Origin: Diaporthe sp. PMI_573
Lineage: Eukaryota; Ascomycota; Sordariomycetes; Diaporthales; Diaporthaceae
NCBI GenBank assembly: GCA_021399435.1
Contig: JAJTUP010000010.1
Location: 186,001-250,000 of the forward strand
Reading direction: 5' to 3'
DNA length: 64,000 nucleotides
Positions 53,041 to 64,000 of the stretch are shown one piece after another. The notes beneath the pieces are model-generated. The model worked only from the letters and a program-made list of their open reading frames with translations, had not been told where the DNA came from and made no database searches. The number at the start of each line of letters is the position of its first letter. Positions within the stretch are counted from its first letter, which is position 1. The position numbers were made by a program, and so were the translations under genes.

Positions 53041-53471
53041 ACTTTATCGCCTTGGCGCCAAGATAAATGACAACAAGACACCACTCGAGAAGGTCGTGCG
53101 AGCCCGAGAAGCTGCGAGACACATCGCAACAAGTGGGATCAATGATGCTCTCGACAAACACAATCTCCAAGCCATCATTGGCCCCACGGACTGTCCCATA
53201 TCGTCGTTAGCCTCCTCCGCTGGTATGCAGTTCATGTTCTCTCCCAAATCACACTGATATATTGTTCGCCCTGTCTGATTGTTCTACAGGCTATCCAATC
53301 GCTACTGTCCCACTTGGTCGCCGCAATACGAATGGACGCCCATTTGGGGCTTCCATCATGACAAGGGCTGGTGACGAGGGGAGGCTGATTCAAATCATGA
53401 GCGCTTGGGAAGCTAAGTTCCCAAAGAGAGAAATACCCACGGTTTTCCTGAATGATACATCGAAGATCTGA
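53041..53471 (+). pseudogene. 5'-truncated amidase-signature relic (C-terminal part only)
   Basis: Two exons in phase (about 53041-53222 and 53290-53471), with a 67-nt intron, encode the C-terminal end of an amidase-signature enzyme. The visible features are AREAARHIATSGINDALD, LQAIIGPTDCP, SSAGYPIATVPLGRR across the splice, RPFGASIMTRAGDEGRLIQI and an RxxP near the end. The catalytic part (Lys and the Ser-cis-Ser region with its glycine-serine motif) should lie some 300 residues upstream. The 750 bases before this point contain no such sequence, so the 5' two thirds of the gene are missing. The remaining frame and splice sites are intact, which suggests a recent truncation, or a fragment moved here. 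Confidence 0.75.
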
Positions 53472-55222
53472 TGAAGGACATTTCTGGCATGAAACGTGCC
53501 ACGAGATAGATGGATACAGATTCAGGCCACACAATGCAAATGACTCGGTGTTTTCCCCAACAATTGTGAATGGCAGTAAGACTGCATGCAGTATTCTCTC
53601 TACAGATAGTTAGCGACCGCTCACCACCAAATTTTTGTTCAAGTTGGATAACTTGATTTAATCCTTCAACACGACCTGGGGTTGAACCAGGATGAGCCGA
53701 ACAGGGTGGAGCGGTGCTTAGCAGTCTTTACCGGTCTTCGTGTTCATCGCCACTCACTGTGTTGTTTGCAGAACAAAGTAATCTAAGTGATGCGAATACG
53801 ATTGAAAGGGGGAAGGGCACAAATCCCTTGACACAGACTCTGCTGCAAGTCGGCACTCCAGTGTGGTTTGATGTACGCCATATTGGCATCTCAGATCACA
53901 CAACAGCAAAGTGTTGTGGCTTTAGTACATTGATATAAATTATAAATATATAGAGCGTACCTAGGCAATTTGCCATCCACGTCACATCTTGCATGTCGTT
54001 GCTTACCAAGACAGTTCTTTACATCGGATATCATGCAAGTGTGAACGTAAACAATCACAGTTCAAGGGTAATTATCAATGCCCAGTGAGCCCGACAATGC
54101 ACCCACTCAACCCTCCGGCATAAGCCGCACGTCAACAGTGTGACAGGCGCACGCTGTCAGAATGCACAACAAGGTTTGAGTATACCCGAAAAGCAACGTG
54201 CATGCAAAGCTAAATACTCTCTTTCCTTCCGAAATAAGCATAATGCTATTTGCCTTCATAAGATTTCCAGAACACCCAGCAGGAATAGGTTTCCCGCAAG
54301 GGGCCTGGGTGGCTGACGCATTCAAAGGTAGAGGTAAAAAATCAAAAACAAAGACATAATTAAAAATACGCTTTTCGGTTCTGGGGAGAGACCACAACAC
54401 CGTCGCGACTATCCGCCCAGACGCCACACCCGAGGCTTGGTCACATTTACATTCGGCGTGCACAATAAGGGTAGGAAATATCCATCTCCAAAAACGGAAT
54501 TCCTAAACCCCACCAGAGCAATCCAGAACCCATCCAGAACCCACCCAAAACCGTTCTTCCTTTCTCGACAGCAATAATTCCGTGCTAATGCCCGTGGTTA
54601 GCAGCAGCAACAGCGGCTCGGATATTGCCTCCGGGTCAACTGGCGGGGCGGAGGCAAAAAGGCCGCCCGCCGCCCAGAAGTCGGGATGAATCCCAGACCG
54701 CTGGCCGTTTCAACCCATCACGTTAGAGTTTCCGCTTGCACCAGCGATCCCCGGTTTCTTTCTTTCTGTATTAAGTGTAGAAATTAGCGCAACTTGTTTC
54801 AATTTCGATTGCACACGGTCAGTCAATTCAAGGCCCCATTGTGGCAAGCCAGACGGGGACACGCGTACGCCCCCCCCAATAATATTCACTCAGTGCATGC
54901 ATACACTCATTGACTGATGTCTGAGCTTCTGGAACACGGATTCAGAGATCTGAGTATATGATGATTCTGTCTCTATTGACCACCCTCGTACCGTGCTACT
55001 CGAGCAACAAGTACCGCTACCGCTCGAAGCCATTGTCATCGAGCCTTCTCTTCTCTTCTCATCCTGTAACTGTCCGACCAGTTATATACAGAAGGATGAA
55101 ATGGTATGATATAATATGATAGCATCCACAAAACTAGGAAATGATGATTCTGACGCTCGATATATGAACAAGTCCCACTAGAAAACACATGTTCGTCCTC
55201 TTCCATACCCTCTAGTATTCTT
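53472..55222. other. Intergenic, 1.75 kb
   Basis: No gene I can support. A minus-strand frame at 54463-54107 is open for 118 codons but lacks coding character. AT-rich words near 53935-53950 are short and not part of the repeat families seen elsewhere. Confidence 0.45.
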
Positions 55223-56623
55223 TTACTGGTGCTCAGCCAGGCCGAGGGAGTTATTCCCGCCGTTAAAGGCGACGAACTGGGACTTGAAGAAAATATCACC
55301 ATAGATGCCGAGGTTGCCCTGGGAGGCCTGGACACCGCCGAAGCAAGCTGTTGAAATTTCTGTTAGCCTTGAATTCACAACAGAGAAAAAAGTGTTGTCG
55401 GAAGGTGGTAAATACTCACTGTTACCCTGGACCTGAGCAAAGTTGATATCGGAGCCCTTGACACGAGCCATGAAGTTGTCACCGACCTGCATCATCAGGT
55501 CGGGAAGCTGCGCGTCGCAGGGGACGGTGACACCTCCAACCTGGGCGTCGTTGACAGCGCCGGGGACCTGGGAGTAGTAACCCTGGACAACAGTGGGGTT
55601 GGTAATGATCAAAGTAGTACCAGTGTCAGCGATGGCCTGGAAGCCGGGCTGGCCCATCGTGGGGGCGCCGGTGCCGACCGCAAACATCTGGGAGGGGAAC
55701 TGCCAGAAGCCCTGGGTGGTGTTGACGGGCACCCAGGTCATGGTGCCGTTGAACTTGGTGGCGTCGACGCGGCCGAACTCGTAGGCTCCCGCGGCGGCCT
55801 TGCGGAGGTCGGCGGTGAAGACTGGCTCCGCGAGCGAGGGCATGACGTTGTCGAAGAAGGTCTTCTGCTGCTGGGGCTTGACGGTGTTGAGCTTGCTGAA
55901 GGCCAGGCCGACGAGACCGTTGTTGTTGGAATCCTCGGTGAAGGACTGGGAGACAGCAGTGGCCATCTCGATGGCCTGGTCGGTCACCGTGGCACCGCCG
56001 ATGTCGACGGTATCAGTGCCAACGTTGCCGGCCGCTCCAGAGCCATCGCCGTAGCTGATGGAGAAGGAAGAGCCCTGGATCATCTTCAGAGACTTGGACT
56101 TGGTCGGGTCGTACAGCGTGTGACCGGTGGTGGACTGGGCAGGAAGCTGGGTGTTGAAGACCCACAGGTCGGACGAGCCAGAGTCGAAGTCGAGGTTCAG
56201 GGTCTGTCCACCGATGTTGACCGGGGACAGGTATTCGACATCACCCTGCTCCGGAGTGGCTGTCACGAGGCCAACACCAGCGGTTCCGTTCGCAGCGTTG
56301 GAAGTAGCGTTGGCGGCATTAACACTGGCCATGGGGGCCATCTTGGCTGGGGCTGGGCCGGTGCTGATGGCGGCGCTGTTGGTGAGCTTGTCGGCTGTCG
56401 AGCCCTGGTTGCGGATCGAGTCCATCAGTGCTGGTGGGATGTTCATGCGGTATTTCCTCAGTGACTTGAGCAGTTGTTTTGGTCCATTGTGCCCCTTGAA
56501 GTTGGGGTTTGCTACCCGCTCGACCTTGAAGACTCCTCGCTTCTGGATCTTTGGTGACGGCGCGGCCGCGACCAGGGCGGCGAGGAGGCCTAGAAAGAGA
56601 AATGCTCTGATGAAGGACTGCAT
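55223..56623 (-). CDS. Secreted aspartic endopeptidase (A1, aspergillopepsin-like)
   Basis: Two exons on the minus strand (56623-55420 and 55347-55223), with a 73-nt intron, give 442 aa. A signal peptide (MQSFIRAFLFLGLLAALVAA) is followed by a propeptide of about 100 residues that includes KYRMNIPPAL, and then the mature enzyme. The two catalytic aspartates are Asp147 in LDFDSGSSDLWVF and Asp333 in AIADTGTTLII. The flap is in ISYGDGSGAAGNVGTDTVDIG. Splicing yields NTCFGGVQ and then LGIYGDIFFKSQFVAFN, which is the typical C-terminal block of A1 proteases; the intron itself lies just before it and happens to stay open, so an unspliced reading would insert an artificial stretch of 24 residues. 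This is an acid extracellular protease. A 14-base A run lies upstream near 56663. Confidence 0.93.
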   Translation of the reverse strand: MQSFIRAFLFLGLLAALVAAAPSPKIQKRGVFKVERVANPNFKGHNGPKQLLKSLRKYRMNIPPALMDSIRNQGSTADKLTNSAAISTGPAPAKMAPMASVNAANATSNAANGTAGVGLVTATPEQGDVEYLSPVNIGGQTLNLDFDSGSSDLWVFNTQLPAQSTTGHTLYDPTKSKSLKMIQGSSFSISYGDGSGAAGNVGTDTVDIGGATVTDQAIEMATAVSQSFTEDSNNNGLVGLAFSKLNTVKPQQQKTFFDNVMPSLAEPVFTADLRKAAAGAYEFGRVDATKFNGTMTWVPVNTTQGFWQFPSQMFAVGTGAPTMGQPGFQAIADTGTTLIITNPTVVQGYYSQVPGAVNDAQVGGVTVPCDAQLPDLMMQVGDNFMARVKGSDINFAQVQGNSEYLPPSDNTFFSVVNSRLTEISTACFGGVQASQGNLGIYGDIFFKSQFVAFNGGNNSLGLAEHQ

Positions 56624-59600
56624 ATTGCCGTCTGTTTGGAGGGATGAGGAGGAAGAATATAATTAAAAAAAAAAAAAAGCCACACCAGGTGGTTAGATAG
56701 AAATAAACGGAGGGGAGGAGGGAATGAGACAGCTCAAACCCAGAATCTTCCTACTCCTGCTCGATACCTCGAACAAAGAATGTGAGACGGACTGAGCAAA
56801 GAAAGTATGTGAGAAAGGGAAAGGTACGGAGGAAAAGGAAGAGGAATATCAGAGTAGATAAACCAGTCGAGCTCTGCTGATCGAAGGAGAGAAACAGGTA
56901 GAGTAGTCCCGAGAAGGACGAACCTTAAGAAGGGTTGAAAGGATAGGAGCTCAGACCCGCGGGCATGGTCAAGGTTGTTCAGCAGTCTGGCTGGTGAATA
57001 CGGGATACGGCAGTGAGGGCATGTCAGGAACAGGCACCCTGGAAACAGGAGGTTACGTACCCGCCTGGCCCCCTTGGCACAGAGGTAAGCATCGACAAGC
57101 ATCATTGGCGAAAGCTCAGCCCGAGAGTGGCAGCGGGCCAGACGCGCACAGTTGCACTTTGAGGCCGATCCAAGACGGCGTCTGTGGCATGCCGGTGGAG
57201 AAGCAGTGAGGCAGACCCCAGCAAGATCCGGGGGCCACCCATGCGTGTGGATCAAAGGTGGTGCGGCGATCCAGGAGCCGCACCTGCAGGGATTGACTGG
57301 AGCCTCATGCTGTGTCTAAGTCAACGTCGAGCTGAGGCTTTCCCCGATCGGGCGGCCAGTGGCTTGCCTGGGGAAGGTTTCCGTAGCTCGCACCGCATCT
57401 TTGACACGCACGAATCAGCGGCCCAGGGCCAGCGGCAAAATCGGCAGGCTCTACACTAGAACCTAGGACTTCCAGACCTGCCTCCTGTGTCATGTATAAT
57501 GAGTCCAGGACGAATGATCAATGACAGGCCTGCTGAAGCCTGTAGAAAAGCAGACAGGCTGTGTCTGACCCATCGCGGAGAGGAATAGAAGGCAGTGCTG
57601 ATGGCAGCCTGCGAGGGGCCCTGTCGAGCAGCCCCTGTGCGGGTAGTTGATGACATGACATCTGATCAGCCATGCCTGGCAACCCGCCAATATCGCCAGT
57701 GACGGGCTTGGGGTTGCTTGACGAGAACAAGACTCTGGAGTCCCGGCTTGGGGCTGATCCCGTTTCGCGTACCGAGTTCAAACGTTGACAGCGTAGGAAG
57801 ATTTGTCGACATCAGAAAATAATCGGTTGACTGCGGCTGCCCAGGATGCCAGCGCTGGACAAGCTTTCATGCTGATTATTGGCGGTTGGACGAGACCGTC
57901 CTCGGGAGCCAGATAACCGGCCCCAGAGTGGTTGGATTCCCCGAATAGACCTGTATGTCTCCCTGATCCATGGCTGTGGTTGGGACGAGCACAGAGGCAC
58001 GGCACTGACGGCTTGGGGACGAGATTTGACAAATTGTAGTACGACTCCTGTGGTGTCGGAGACCGAGAGACTGGATGAAGGTGAGGCTGGTGCAACCCGT
58101 CGCCAGCATTCAAGCTGCTGCTCTCAGCTGCACAGCCCACCGGGAGTCTACGTTCCCAGCCGTGGAGGGCATTAGTTTCGTTTGCCATGTTTCCTCGGAT
58201 CGTTCGTAGCCAATTCTGAGTTGGGCCCTGGCTTAGATCTTGGCTCTTGGCTCTTGGCGGAATAGCGGCACAGGACTCGTTCAGTGGCCGTTTCAGGGGC
58301 GTAGTAGCACAAATCAGTGGCCAGGATGCGCAGATCTGCCTAGGGCGGCGAGGCTTGTCTTGCTGGCTGGCGTAGGAGCATGGATGAGTGATCACCAGTG
58401 ATCTGCCAATGATCCTCCCGAGTTCTAGGCAATGGCAACTCGCAGCCGGACGCCACACACCGAGCCAGTCGCGATGGCTGAGAGGTACATTCGGACGAAG
58501 CAGAAACGGAGCAGTGTTCCGAGAGATGCCTTGGCCCTTTCTCAAGACACGAACACGGAATCGCATCGCATCGGAATGTGCATTGATTGATTATGGACTG
58601 CTGTAACCACTGGGGATGCGTACAGCAGCGAGAAAGTGGTAGGTCTCGGGCAAGACGCCTGCAGCGTGAGCACGACCTGGAGATGACGACAACAGATCGA
58701 CAATACCCGAGTGGCCAGACTGGTCGTATGCTCGTCGGCGGGCGACGAGCGTGGGTGCGTCGGTGGCGGAGGATCTCCTGGCAGGATTCTGGAAAAAAGT
58801 GCTCGGGCTCGAAACATGAACCAGGATTGAGTGCGCGACTGGAAATCGGTGCGAGCGAGAGAAAGAGGCAGGTGCTCTGTTGCGGTTGGTGGCTTGTTCT
58901 GTGGAGGATGGTTTGGGGGTCGTTTCAGGATCTTCGGACGCTGAGGGGTTGTTTCGACGCCGCCCCACTCGGAAGCCCCCAGCATCGACAGAGACACCGA
59001 GCTGGTCGGACACGTTTGTCACGCGCGGTGGTTAGTGGTCAGCACCTGGTCAGTAGCACATTGTCCTAAAAATGGGAGGGAATAACACCACTTTGCAGTA
59101 TAGTGATGTTGTGTCGCGATGGGTTGAGAGAGCATGGAAAGTCGACAGGACAGGAGTTAGTTGCACTGCAATGAAATGTCAAAATGGAGACCAAGATCAA
59201 AAAGCGGCAGTCAAATGCTTGTAATCGCCGCCAAGCACCACAACAAGCCTGGGCAAGAGCTTCTTTCCTGTCATCACTTGGCAGCCACGATTCACCCACG
59301 CAAAGATCGGTCGTGACGTTTTCTCCAGCAGCAGGAGGCAACTGTGATCCACAGCAGGCGCCTACCAACCAGGGTGAATGAAGCTGCGAGTCATGGGGAG
59401 GATCAGTTCCATGCCAAGGCGCTACAGCACCCCAGACGGTGGGTGGGCCAACAACCTGGTGTGCCTGGGAAGGTGCGGATCGAGCCGCCCAACTTGGAAT
59501 GAGAGGGCTGGAGCAGTAAAAGTACCTAGGTACCTTGTTGACGAGCTTGACCCAGGGGAAATACAGGGGCAGGATTTAACCTTACAAAAGAGCTCACACT

Positions 59601-60062
59601 TGACACCGCCAGATAGATTGGGCTCCATCAACCTCGTACTTACTGTCCGCAGGGGTCGACCAGATTGGCCAGACAGGCTGACAGGCATTGGAGAGAGTGA
59701 CCGCTCTTGGCAGCCGAACACATCAGACCCCTTGAAAGGCATTCGAGAGTATTTCCCGAGATAGTACAAAGACATTCTATTGAGTTTCGTCACATTGAAG
59801 CAATCCACTGCATTGTCAATTATCAATGTGCTTTATCTTTTTCACAAAGAGGAAAGCCTAGCTGCTAAATCTAGTCAATCAAAACGTGTGTTCAAAGTCA
59901 TCAAGTAAAACTATTTAACTTCCAGTAGACTGTTGTGTGACATCTCTGTAAGAGCCAATTGATACCACCAGCACTTAACTAATCAGACAGCTATTGATCC
60001 GGTAAGTCCACACTGCCCAACCGGCAGTACCAAGTAGCATCAGTAGCACCAGGGGTAAAACC
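56624..60062. other. Gene-poor stretch of 3.4 kb with normal GC content
   Basis: I find no gene I can support here. Many overlapping frames are open on both strands (for example the minus strand 58566-57778, 262 codons), but all lack consistent protein-like composition, and splice sites do not join them. Unlike the 41- and 46-kb repeats it is not AT-rich. It may contain long regulatory regions or long non-coding transcripts. Confidence 0.4.
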
Positions 60063-60803
60063 ATGTCCTTAGATTCAATCCAAATGGAGGATTTCGAGGA
60101 CGTCGAGCTCGAGACAGCCGCGCCTGCGCAGAGCGGGCAGGTCGACGACAAGAGCACCAACAGCGAACCATCCCTGGTGATCGGCCAGGACGTCTTCCGA
60201 AATCGCCAGCGTCTCCTCGAGAAAAGGCGAATGATCGCGATTGTCCTGGGGGCTATCGCGACCCTCTTTCTCATCTCGACAGCCACACTCGCTGTCCTGT
60301 ACGGTAAGCTCCTGCGACATGGTCATAGCCCGGTGGAACCTGTCACGACGACTACTATCTTGACCGTTCATCACACAACAACCTACTCGCGCCGTACACC
60401 TGCCACAACCACCAGCACGAGCAGTGTAGTTGCGACTTCTAGTAATTCTCTGCCCGAGATACAAGTCACAACAGTCACAGCCAGCACGACGAACATAGCC
60501 ATCTCCCCCGCGACACCACAGCCAACCCAGTGCTGGCCAGGCTCCGTCTGGGGCGGCGCCGACCTCAAGGATGTGAACGAGGGTTACGCCGTGCTCATGT
60601 CCGTCGCGCTCAGCCGCTCGCAGGTAGGCAGGATGGGACTCGCCACGGACTACGACCTGGTGGCCATGCGGAGCATCTTCCTCTGCGGCATGTCCATGGC
60701 GCCCGGTGAGCTGCAGCTTCTTGATATCTGCAAGGCTGCTTATGTCTCCCAGGGTGACACGACAAGGTGTGATGAGAGTGGGAGCGAGCTTAGTGATAGG
60801 TAA
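60063..60803 (+). CDS. Single-pass membrane protein with Ser/Thr-rich stalk, 246 aa
   Basis: Single exon, 246 aa. An acidic cytosolic N-terminus (about 1-55) is followed by a basic RNRQRLLEKRR and one TM segment (MIAIVLGAIATLFLISTATLAVLYG, about 57-81). A stalk very rich in Thr and Ser (TTTTILTVHHTTTYSRRTPA and onward, to about 155) is followed by a small globular end with four cysteines (QCWPG, LCGM, DICK, RCDE). The orientation with a basic cytosolic flank suggests a type II protein whose Thr/Ser stalk would be O-mannosylated and face the cell wall. The overall plan resembles cell-wall sensor-like proteins, but in those the order is reversed, so no sensor function is claimed. The family is not recognised. 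The frame has no introns. Confidence 0.7.
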   Translation: MSLDSIQMEDFEDVELETAAPAQSGQVDDKSTNSEPSLVIGQDVFRNRQRLLEKRRMIAIVLGAIATLFLISTATLAVLYGKLLRHGHSPVEPVTTTTILTVHHTTTYSRRTPATTTSTSSVVATSSNSLPEIQVTTVTASTTNIAISPATPQPTQCWPGSVWGGADLKDVNEGYAVLMSVALSRSQVGRMGLATDYDLVAMRSIFLCGMSMAPGELQLLDICKAAYVSQGDTTRCDESGSELSDR

Positions 60804-63459
60804 GTCGGATGAGTGCGAGGGCGGGCGTGTGGTGTGGGAGAGCGAGTGAGATTGTTTCCCAAGAGTAACTAGCCTCTTGGTACGGATGTGGTCTGGAAAT
60901 AGACACAACTCGTACGCTCAATTTTAAAATCAATATTGCTTTCCCCATATGAAGATATTCCGCAGAGGTGATACTGTGAGCCCGTTGTGTCCAGCTCCGT
61001 TACGGTGAATTGCTCTATTAATGTCGAAGAAAGGAAAGTAAATAATCAAACGATAAAGGAGAGAAAACACGGGAATCCAGCTGACCGTCAAAATGAATTG
61101 AGCATGGCATTATGTTCATCAAAAGTGACTATCAATCCCGAGGTCGGCTTCAATAAATACCAATGTTTGACATCTCAGCATGTGTGCTTCTTCCTCCAAG
61201 GCAACTGTACGGTGAGTTCAATTGTTGCTGTTTGCGATCAAACATCACGTACGTGCCGTTCATAGTTCTTTTCACCATCATGCAAATCGTAGAGTACAGT
61301 TCAAACAGTGGTGAATGGAACACCTTTTGATCTGCCTCGGTCAAGGCCCTTGGTGCGGCGTTTCGTGGGCGCCAAAAATGCTCGTATTCAAAGGTTCACT
61401 TTGTTGGAAGGCTTGCTCAAGGGAAGCCTCCGGCATGATGTCAGCGCATCCACCAACACATCAACGACCCACGCTGTGCAGATCCACATCAAATCCGATT
61501 CAAAAAGCTTGGTACTCCGAACGGTGGGTCGCTGCTCCTCGCCTTGGGAATCTCTGAAACGTCCCCGCTCCGCCCCGGTCCCAGACCCGAGTACCCTTGC
61601 TGCAGACAATGGATGATACAGTTTGTGGGCCAGAAAGATTAGACAACAGCCTCATCAGCTCGTATCATTCTCCCCATGGCAAGCCAAAAATACCACCCAG
61701 CTTCCAGGTTCAAGCCGGCAAGGGGGGCATAGAATCAGACCACCGCCTTTTGATCGCTCCCCGGGCCTACAATCCCGGTACACAGCCTCTGGATAAAATT
61801 GGTCTACGTCTTGTGTCTAACTACCAGAAACAGTACCGAACCGGACCACCGAGAAGATTAGGCAGTTCATAGAGATCTCAAAGTTTTTTTGATGTTTCCT
61901 TTCTCTGTTTTTTTTTTGGCATGACAGATGACGGGCCAGGCTCGCAGCCACTGGCAAAGGACACAATGCAAGCCCCGACATGCGCGCTCCTCCAGTGTGG
62001 GCCACGCAAGCTGAGACGACAAGGGCCAATTTTGACACTCGCTACCATCATAATACCTACCTTGCACCACGCACACAAGACTCAATAAGCCACCAATGGG
62101 GAAAAGACTGGCCCGCCCATCACCTTTTCACCCACAAAAGTGGAGTGGAATCCACTGGACGGGGATGGTGAAAGCTTCATTTACGGGTCAAGAAGGGGAA
62201 GGGGAAGGGGGCCTCCCTCTCAATGCAGCGTTGTCGTACAGAGCGCCTGGGGTGGCTGGCTGCCAGACTAGCGCGATCGTGCAGCTCGGGATTGTTGTGT
62301 ACGGAATGCTGCAGCGCAATCCACATTCTCGCGGCCTTTCATCTCAATTCCCATGGAAATGTCCGGTCCAGGCAAGCCAAACTTTCTTTGACGAACCAGT
62401 GTTTGCCTTGGCATCCCAAAGAGCCGCATGAAGGGTGCCCCCTTTTGCCTGCTTGAGCTGGAAGAGCAGCAAACCTTGGATGAAAAGGCAGCAAAGAGCA
62501 GATGAGCTGGTGTGTGTCAATTGAGATGACTGGCTGGCTTGGACTGGCTGCCATTGTGAGAGAAAGAAAGATGGACAGTGGTAGTGGAATGCTGCTTCTC
62601 ATGGCAAAGGGATAGATGACGGGTTTAAGGGCCGGTACTGCTCGTACTGAGGCAGAATGGGAATGCGGATGAAGCATTGTCGACCTCCATCAGGCTAAAC
62701 AGCAATAGCCACGTCGGTCTTCCTGTCCAATTGAAGTTGGTAGTTTCTCATCCCGGCCAGCCTCGGCACAAGCACGGTACGGTACGGTGTCTTGCTGGTC
62801 ACGTGTGAGCTGAGCTCTGACCCCTGCCACCTCTCTTCCGTTTCAGCCGTGCAGCTCCACTCTGCCGTATCATTCATCATTTATCATTGGGCTGGGCTCC
62901 GTCGGGCCAAGGGACCCCCTCCCCCTCAGCCCAGATCAGCTCTCCTCACCCAACGGTCACCCCTTCGCCCACCCACCACTCGTCCCGAGAACCCCAGCTG
63001 CCGTCGACTTTCTCACGGAGCGACTGCCGGTGCCACAAAACGGTACACCCCTCCGACCCATCGTGATCCGATATCAAGTTCACGTATTGGCTTTATTCTC
63101 CGGATCAGGGTCTCTTTTTCCCTCGGCCCCTTGGTCTTTTTTGGATCATTTGCCACCATCGTCCCCGTTCCTCGCGGTGGTCTGGCCCGGCCGAAACCCC
63201 TCGACGCGACGGTCGCCCTCTACGACACCGACTCGGTAGGGTCGAACCGCGCGGGCCCCCGGTAGGCGCAACAGCCTCCCTGGCTCGACTCGCCCAGCTG
63301 GCCCGGCTCTCAATTGCCGACCGCGTGTGCGCGACAACACTGGCGGCAGCATCGGCAGCGACGGCAGCGTAGGCGGCGATACCAGCCCGCTTGCTGACCC
63401 AGTCACCCCCCGACCACGTCCCCGACACCCAGTGCTCGGCGCACTTACCCTCGGCGACC
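60804..63459. other. Long upstream region of the Myb/SANT-like gene
   Basis: 2.65 kb without a supportable gene. The part before 63460 is rich in CCC/TCC words, typical for leaders of fungal regulator genes with long 5' UTRs. Confidence 0.4.
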
Positions 63460-64000
63460 ATGTCCGACGGCGAGGACTACGGCTCCCCTGAAGCCGTCCA
63501 GCCCGGCGGCGGCAACAATGCACGCCAGCACACACCCTCCCACCGCAAGGGCCCACGCTTCAGCTGGACCCCGGCATACGAGGCCACCTTCTTCCGGTCG
63601 CTCTGCGAGAGCGTCAAGCTGGGCCTCAAGGACAACCACAGCTTCAAGCAGGAGGCATGGGACCGCGCCGTGCAGGCCCTCGCCGAGCGACACGCTGCCT
63701 ACCCGAACAAGGGGCACCTCATCAACAAGAGCGACAATGCGCGCAAGAAGTTCCGCCTGTGGAGGGGGCTGAGGGAGGACCCGGAATTCCTGTATAATCC
63801 TAATGCGAGGACGGTCACTGCGAGCGAGGAGGCCTGGAGGGCGCACATTGAGGTGAGTCGGTGCTGGTCCCATTACCCCTTTCTGCACCTGATAATGCAC
63901 AATGGTGTGGACTCGGCAAGGATACAAACGAGATTGGGCCCGAGGGTCCCATCATAAGCTTTGCTGCCAACTGCCCGTCATCGAACCCATCCCCTCCACC
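63460..64000 (+). CDS. Myb/SANT-like DNA-binding domain protein, 5' part only
   Basis: The ATG at 63460 starts exon 1 (63460-63852, 131 codons, phase 0), which ends at a clear donor (GAG|gtgagt). The protein starts with a low-complexity segment (MSDGEDYGSPEAVQPGGGNN). From about residue 33, RFSWTPAYEATFFRSLCESVKLGLK starts a Myb/SANT-like domain (Myb_DNA-bind_3 type: W-T-x-x-x, then a helix, then NKSDNARKKFRLWRGL, then SEEAWRAHIE). Such domains occur in fungal regulators and in transposon-related proteins. Downstream bases do not show a convincing acceptor before the window ends, so the rest of the gene lies outside. Start choice: an upstream in-frame stretch from 63391 has no conserved look, so the inner ATG is preferred. 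Confidence 0.75.

Noticed and set aside
57778..58566. 262-codon open frame on the minus strand
   Set aside because: Composition is not protein-like, other frames are equally open across it, and no family or signal is visible.
60075..60908. 277-codon minus-strand frame opposite the membrane protein
   Set aside because: Antisense of a Thr/Ser-rich frame; the + strand protein has a clear TM and start, and the antisense frame has none.
1..64000. CRISPR arrays, rRNA, bacterial-type operons or ribosome binding sites
   Set aside because: Nothing of this kind is visible, and the DNA is eukaryotic by its introns and gene families.

Overview
The window looks like nuclear DNA of a filamentous ascomycete (Pezizomycotina, most likely a Sordariomycete). 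Genes are monocistronic, on both strands, about one per 3 kb. Introns are short (54 to 118 nt) with GT...AG borders and often a CTAAC-like branch site. Several families are typical of these fungi: Clr5-ankyrin, fungal APH-like kinases, GH115, GH43, sphingomyelinase D-like and terpene synthase. AT-rich blocks carry C-to-T/G-to-A patterns expected from repeat-induced point mutation (RIP). I ran no database search; all family calls come from reading motifs and exon structure.

Layout. 1-16 kb: a secreted tyrosinase-like copper enzyme; a 649-aa protein with a GDCGS protease-like loop, a fungal zinc finger and a coiled coil; a small serine-rich protein divergently arranged with a four-exon Clr5-ankyrin protein; a small PLDc_N membrane protein; and a two-exon GH115 alpha-glucuronidase. 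16-25 kb: a 55-aa secreted six-cysteine knottin-like peptide, an APH-like kinase with a polyglutamine tract flanked by two copies of an AT-rich repeat, and a complete four-exon class I terpene synthase. 25-40 kb: a broken DnaJ gene, a sugar transporter, a second APH-like kinase, a small protein ending in a CaaX box, a four-TM protein with a large ectodomain, a secreted sphingomyelinase D-like phospholipase and a four-cysteine secreted protein. 40-47 kb: RIP-damaged repeats in inverted orientation, a decayed tRNA-Phe-like sequence, and between them a four-exon protein that joins an NLR-type N-terminus, a ubiquitin-like-looking segment and a CPRC/CPRC zinc ribbon. 47-64 kb: an ankyrin protein, a double-domain GH43, a 5'-truncated amidase relic, a secreted aspartic protease, a gene-poor stretch, a Ser/Thr-rich single-pass membrane protein, and the first exon of a Myb/SANT-like protein running off the right edge.

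Taken together the region is rich in secreted or host/substrate-facing products (tyrosinase, GH115, GH43, aspartic protease, SMase D-like, two small cysteine-containing peptides, a sugar transporter) mixed with ankyrin/Clr5/NLR-like genes, pseudogenes and RIP-marked repeats. This is what one expects of an accessory, fast-evolving part of a plant-associated or saprotrophic ascomycete genome. I see no single operon-like pathway: the terpene synthase has no P450 or other tailoring gene beside it. The best candidates for undescribed biology are the knottin-like peptide (16985-17208) and the solo NLR-like/zinc-ribbon protein (42639-44747).
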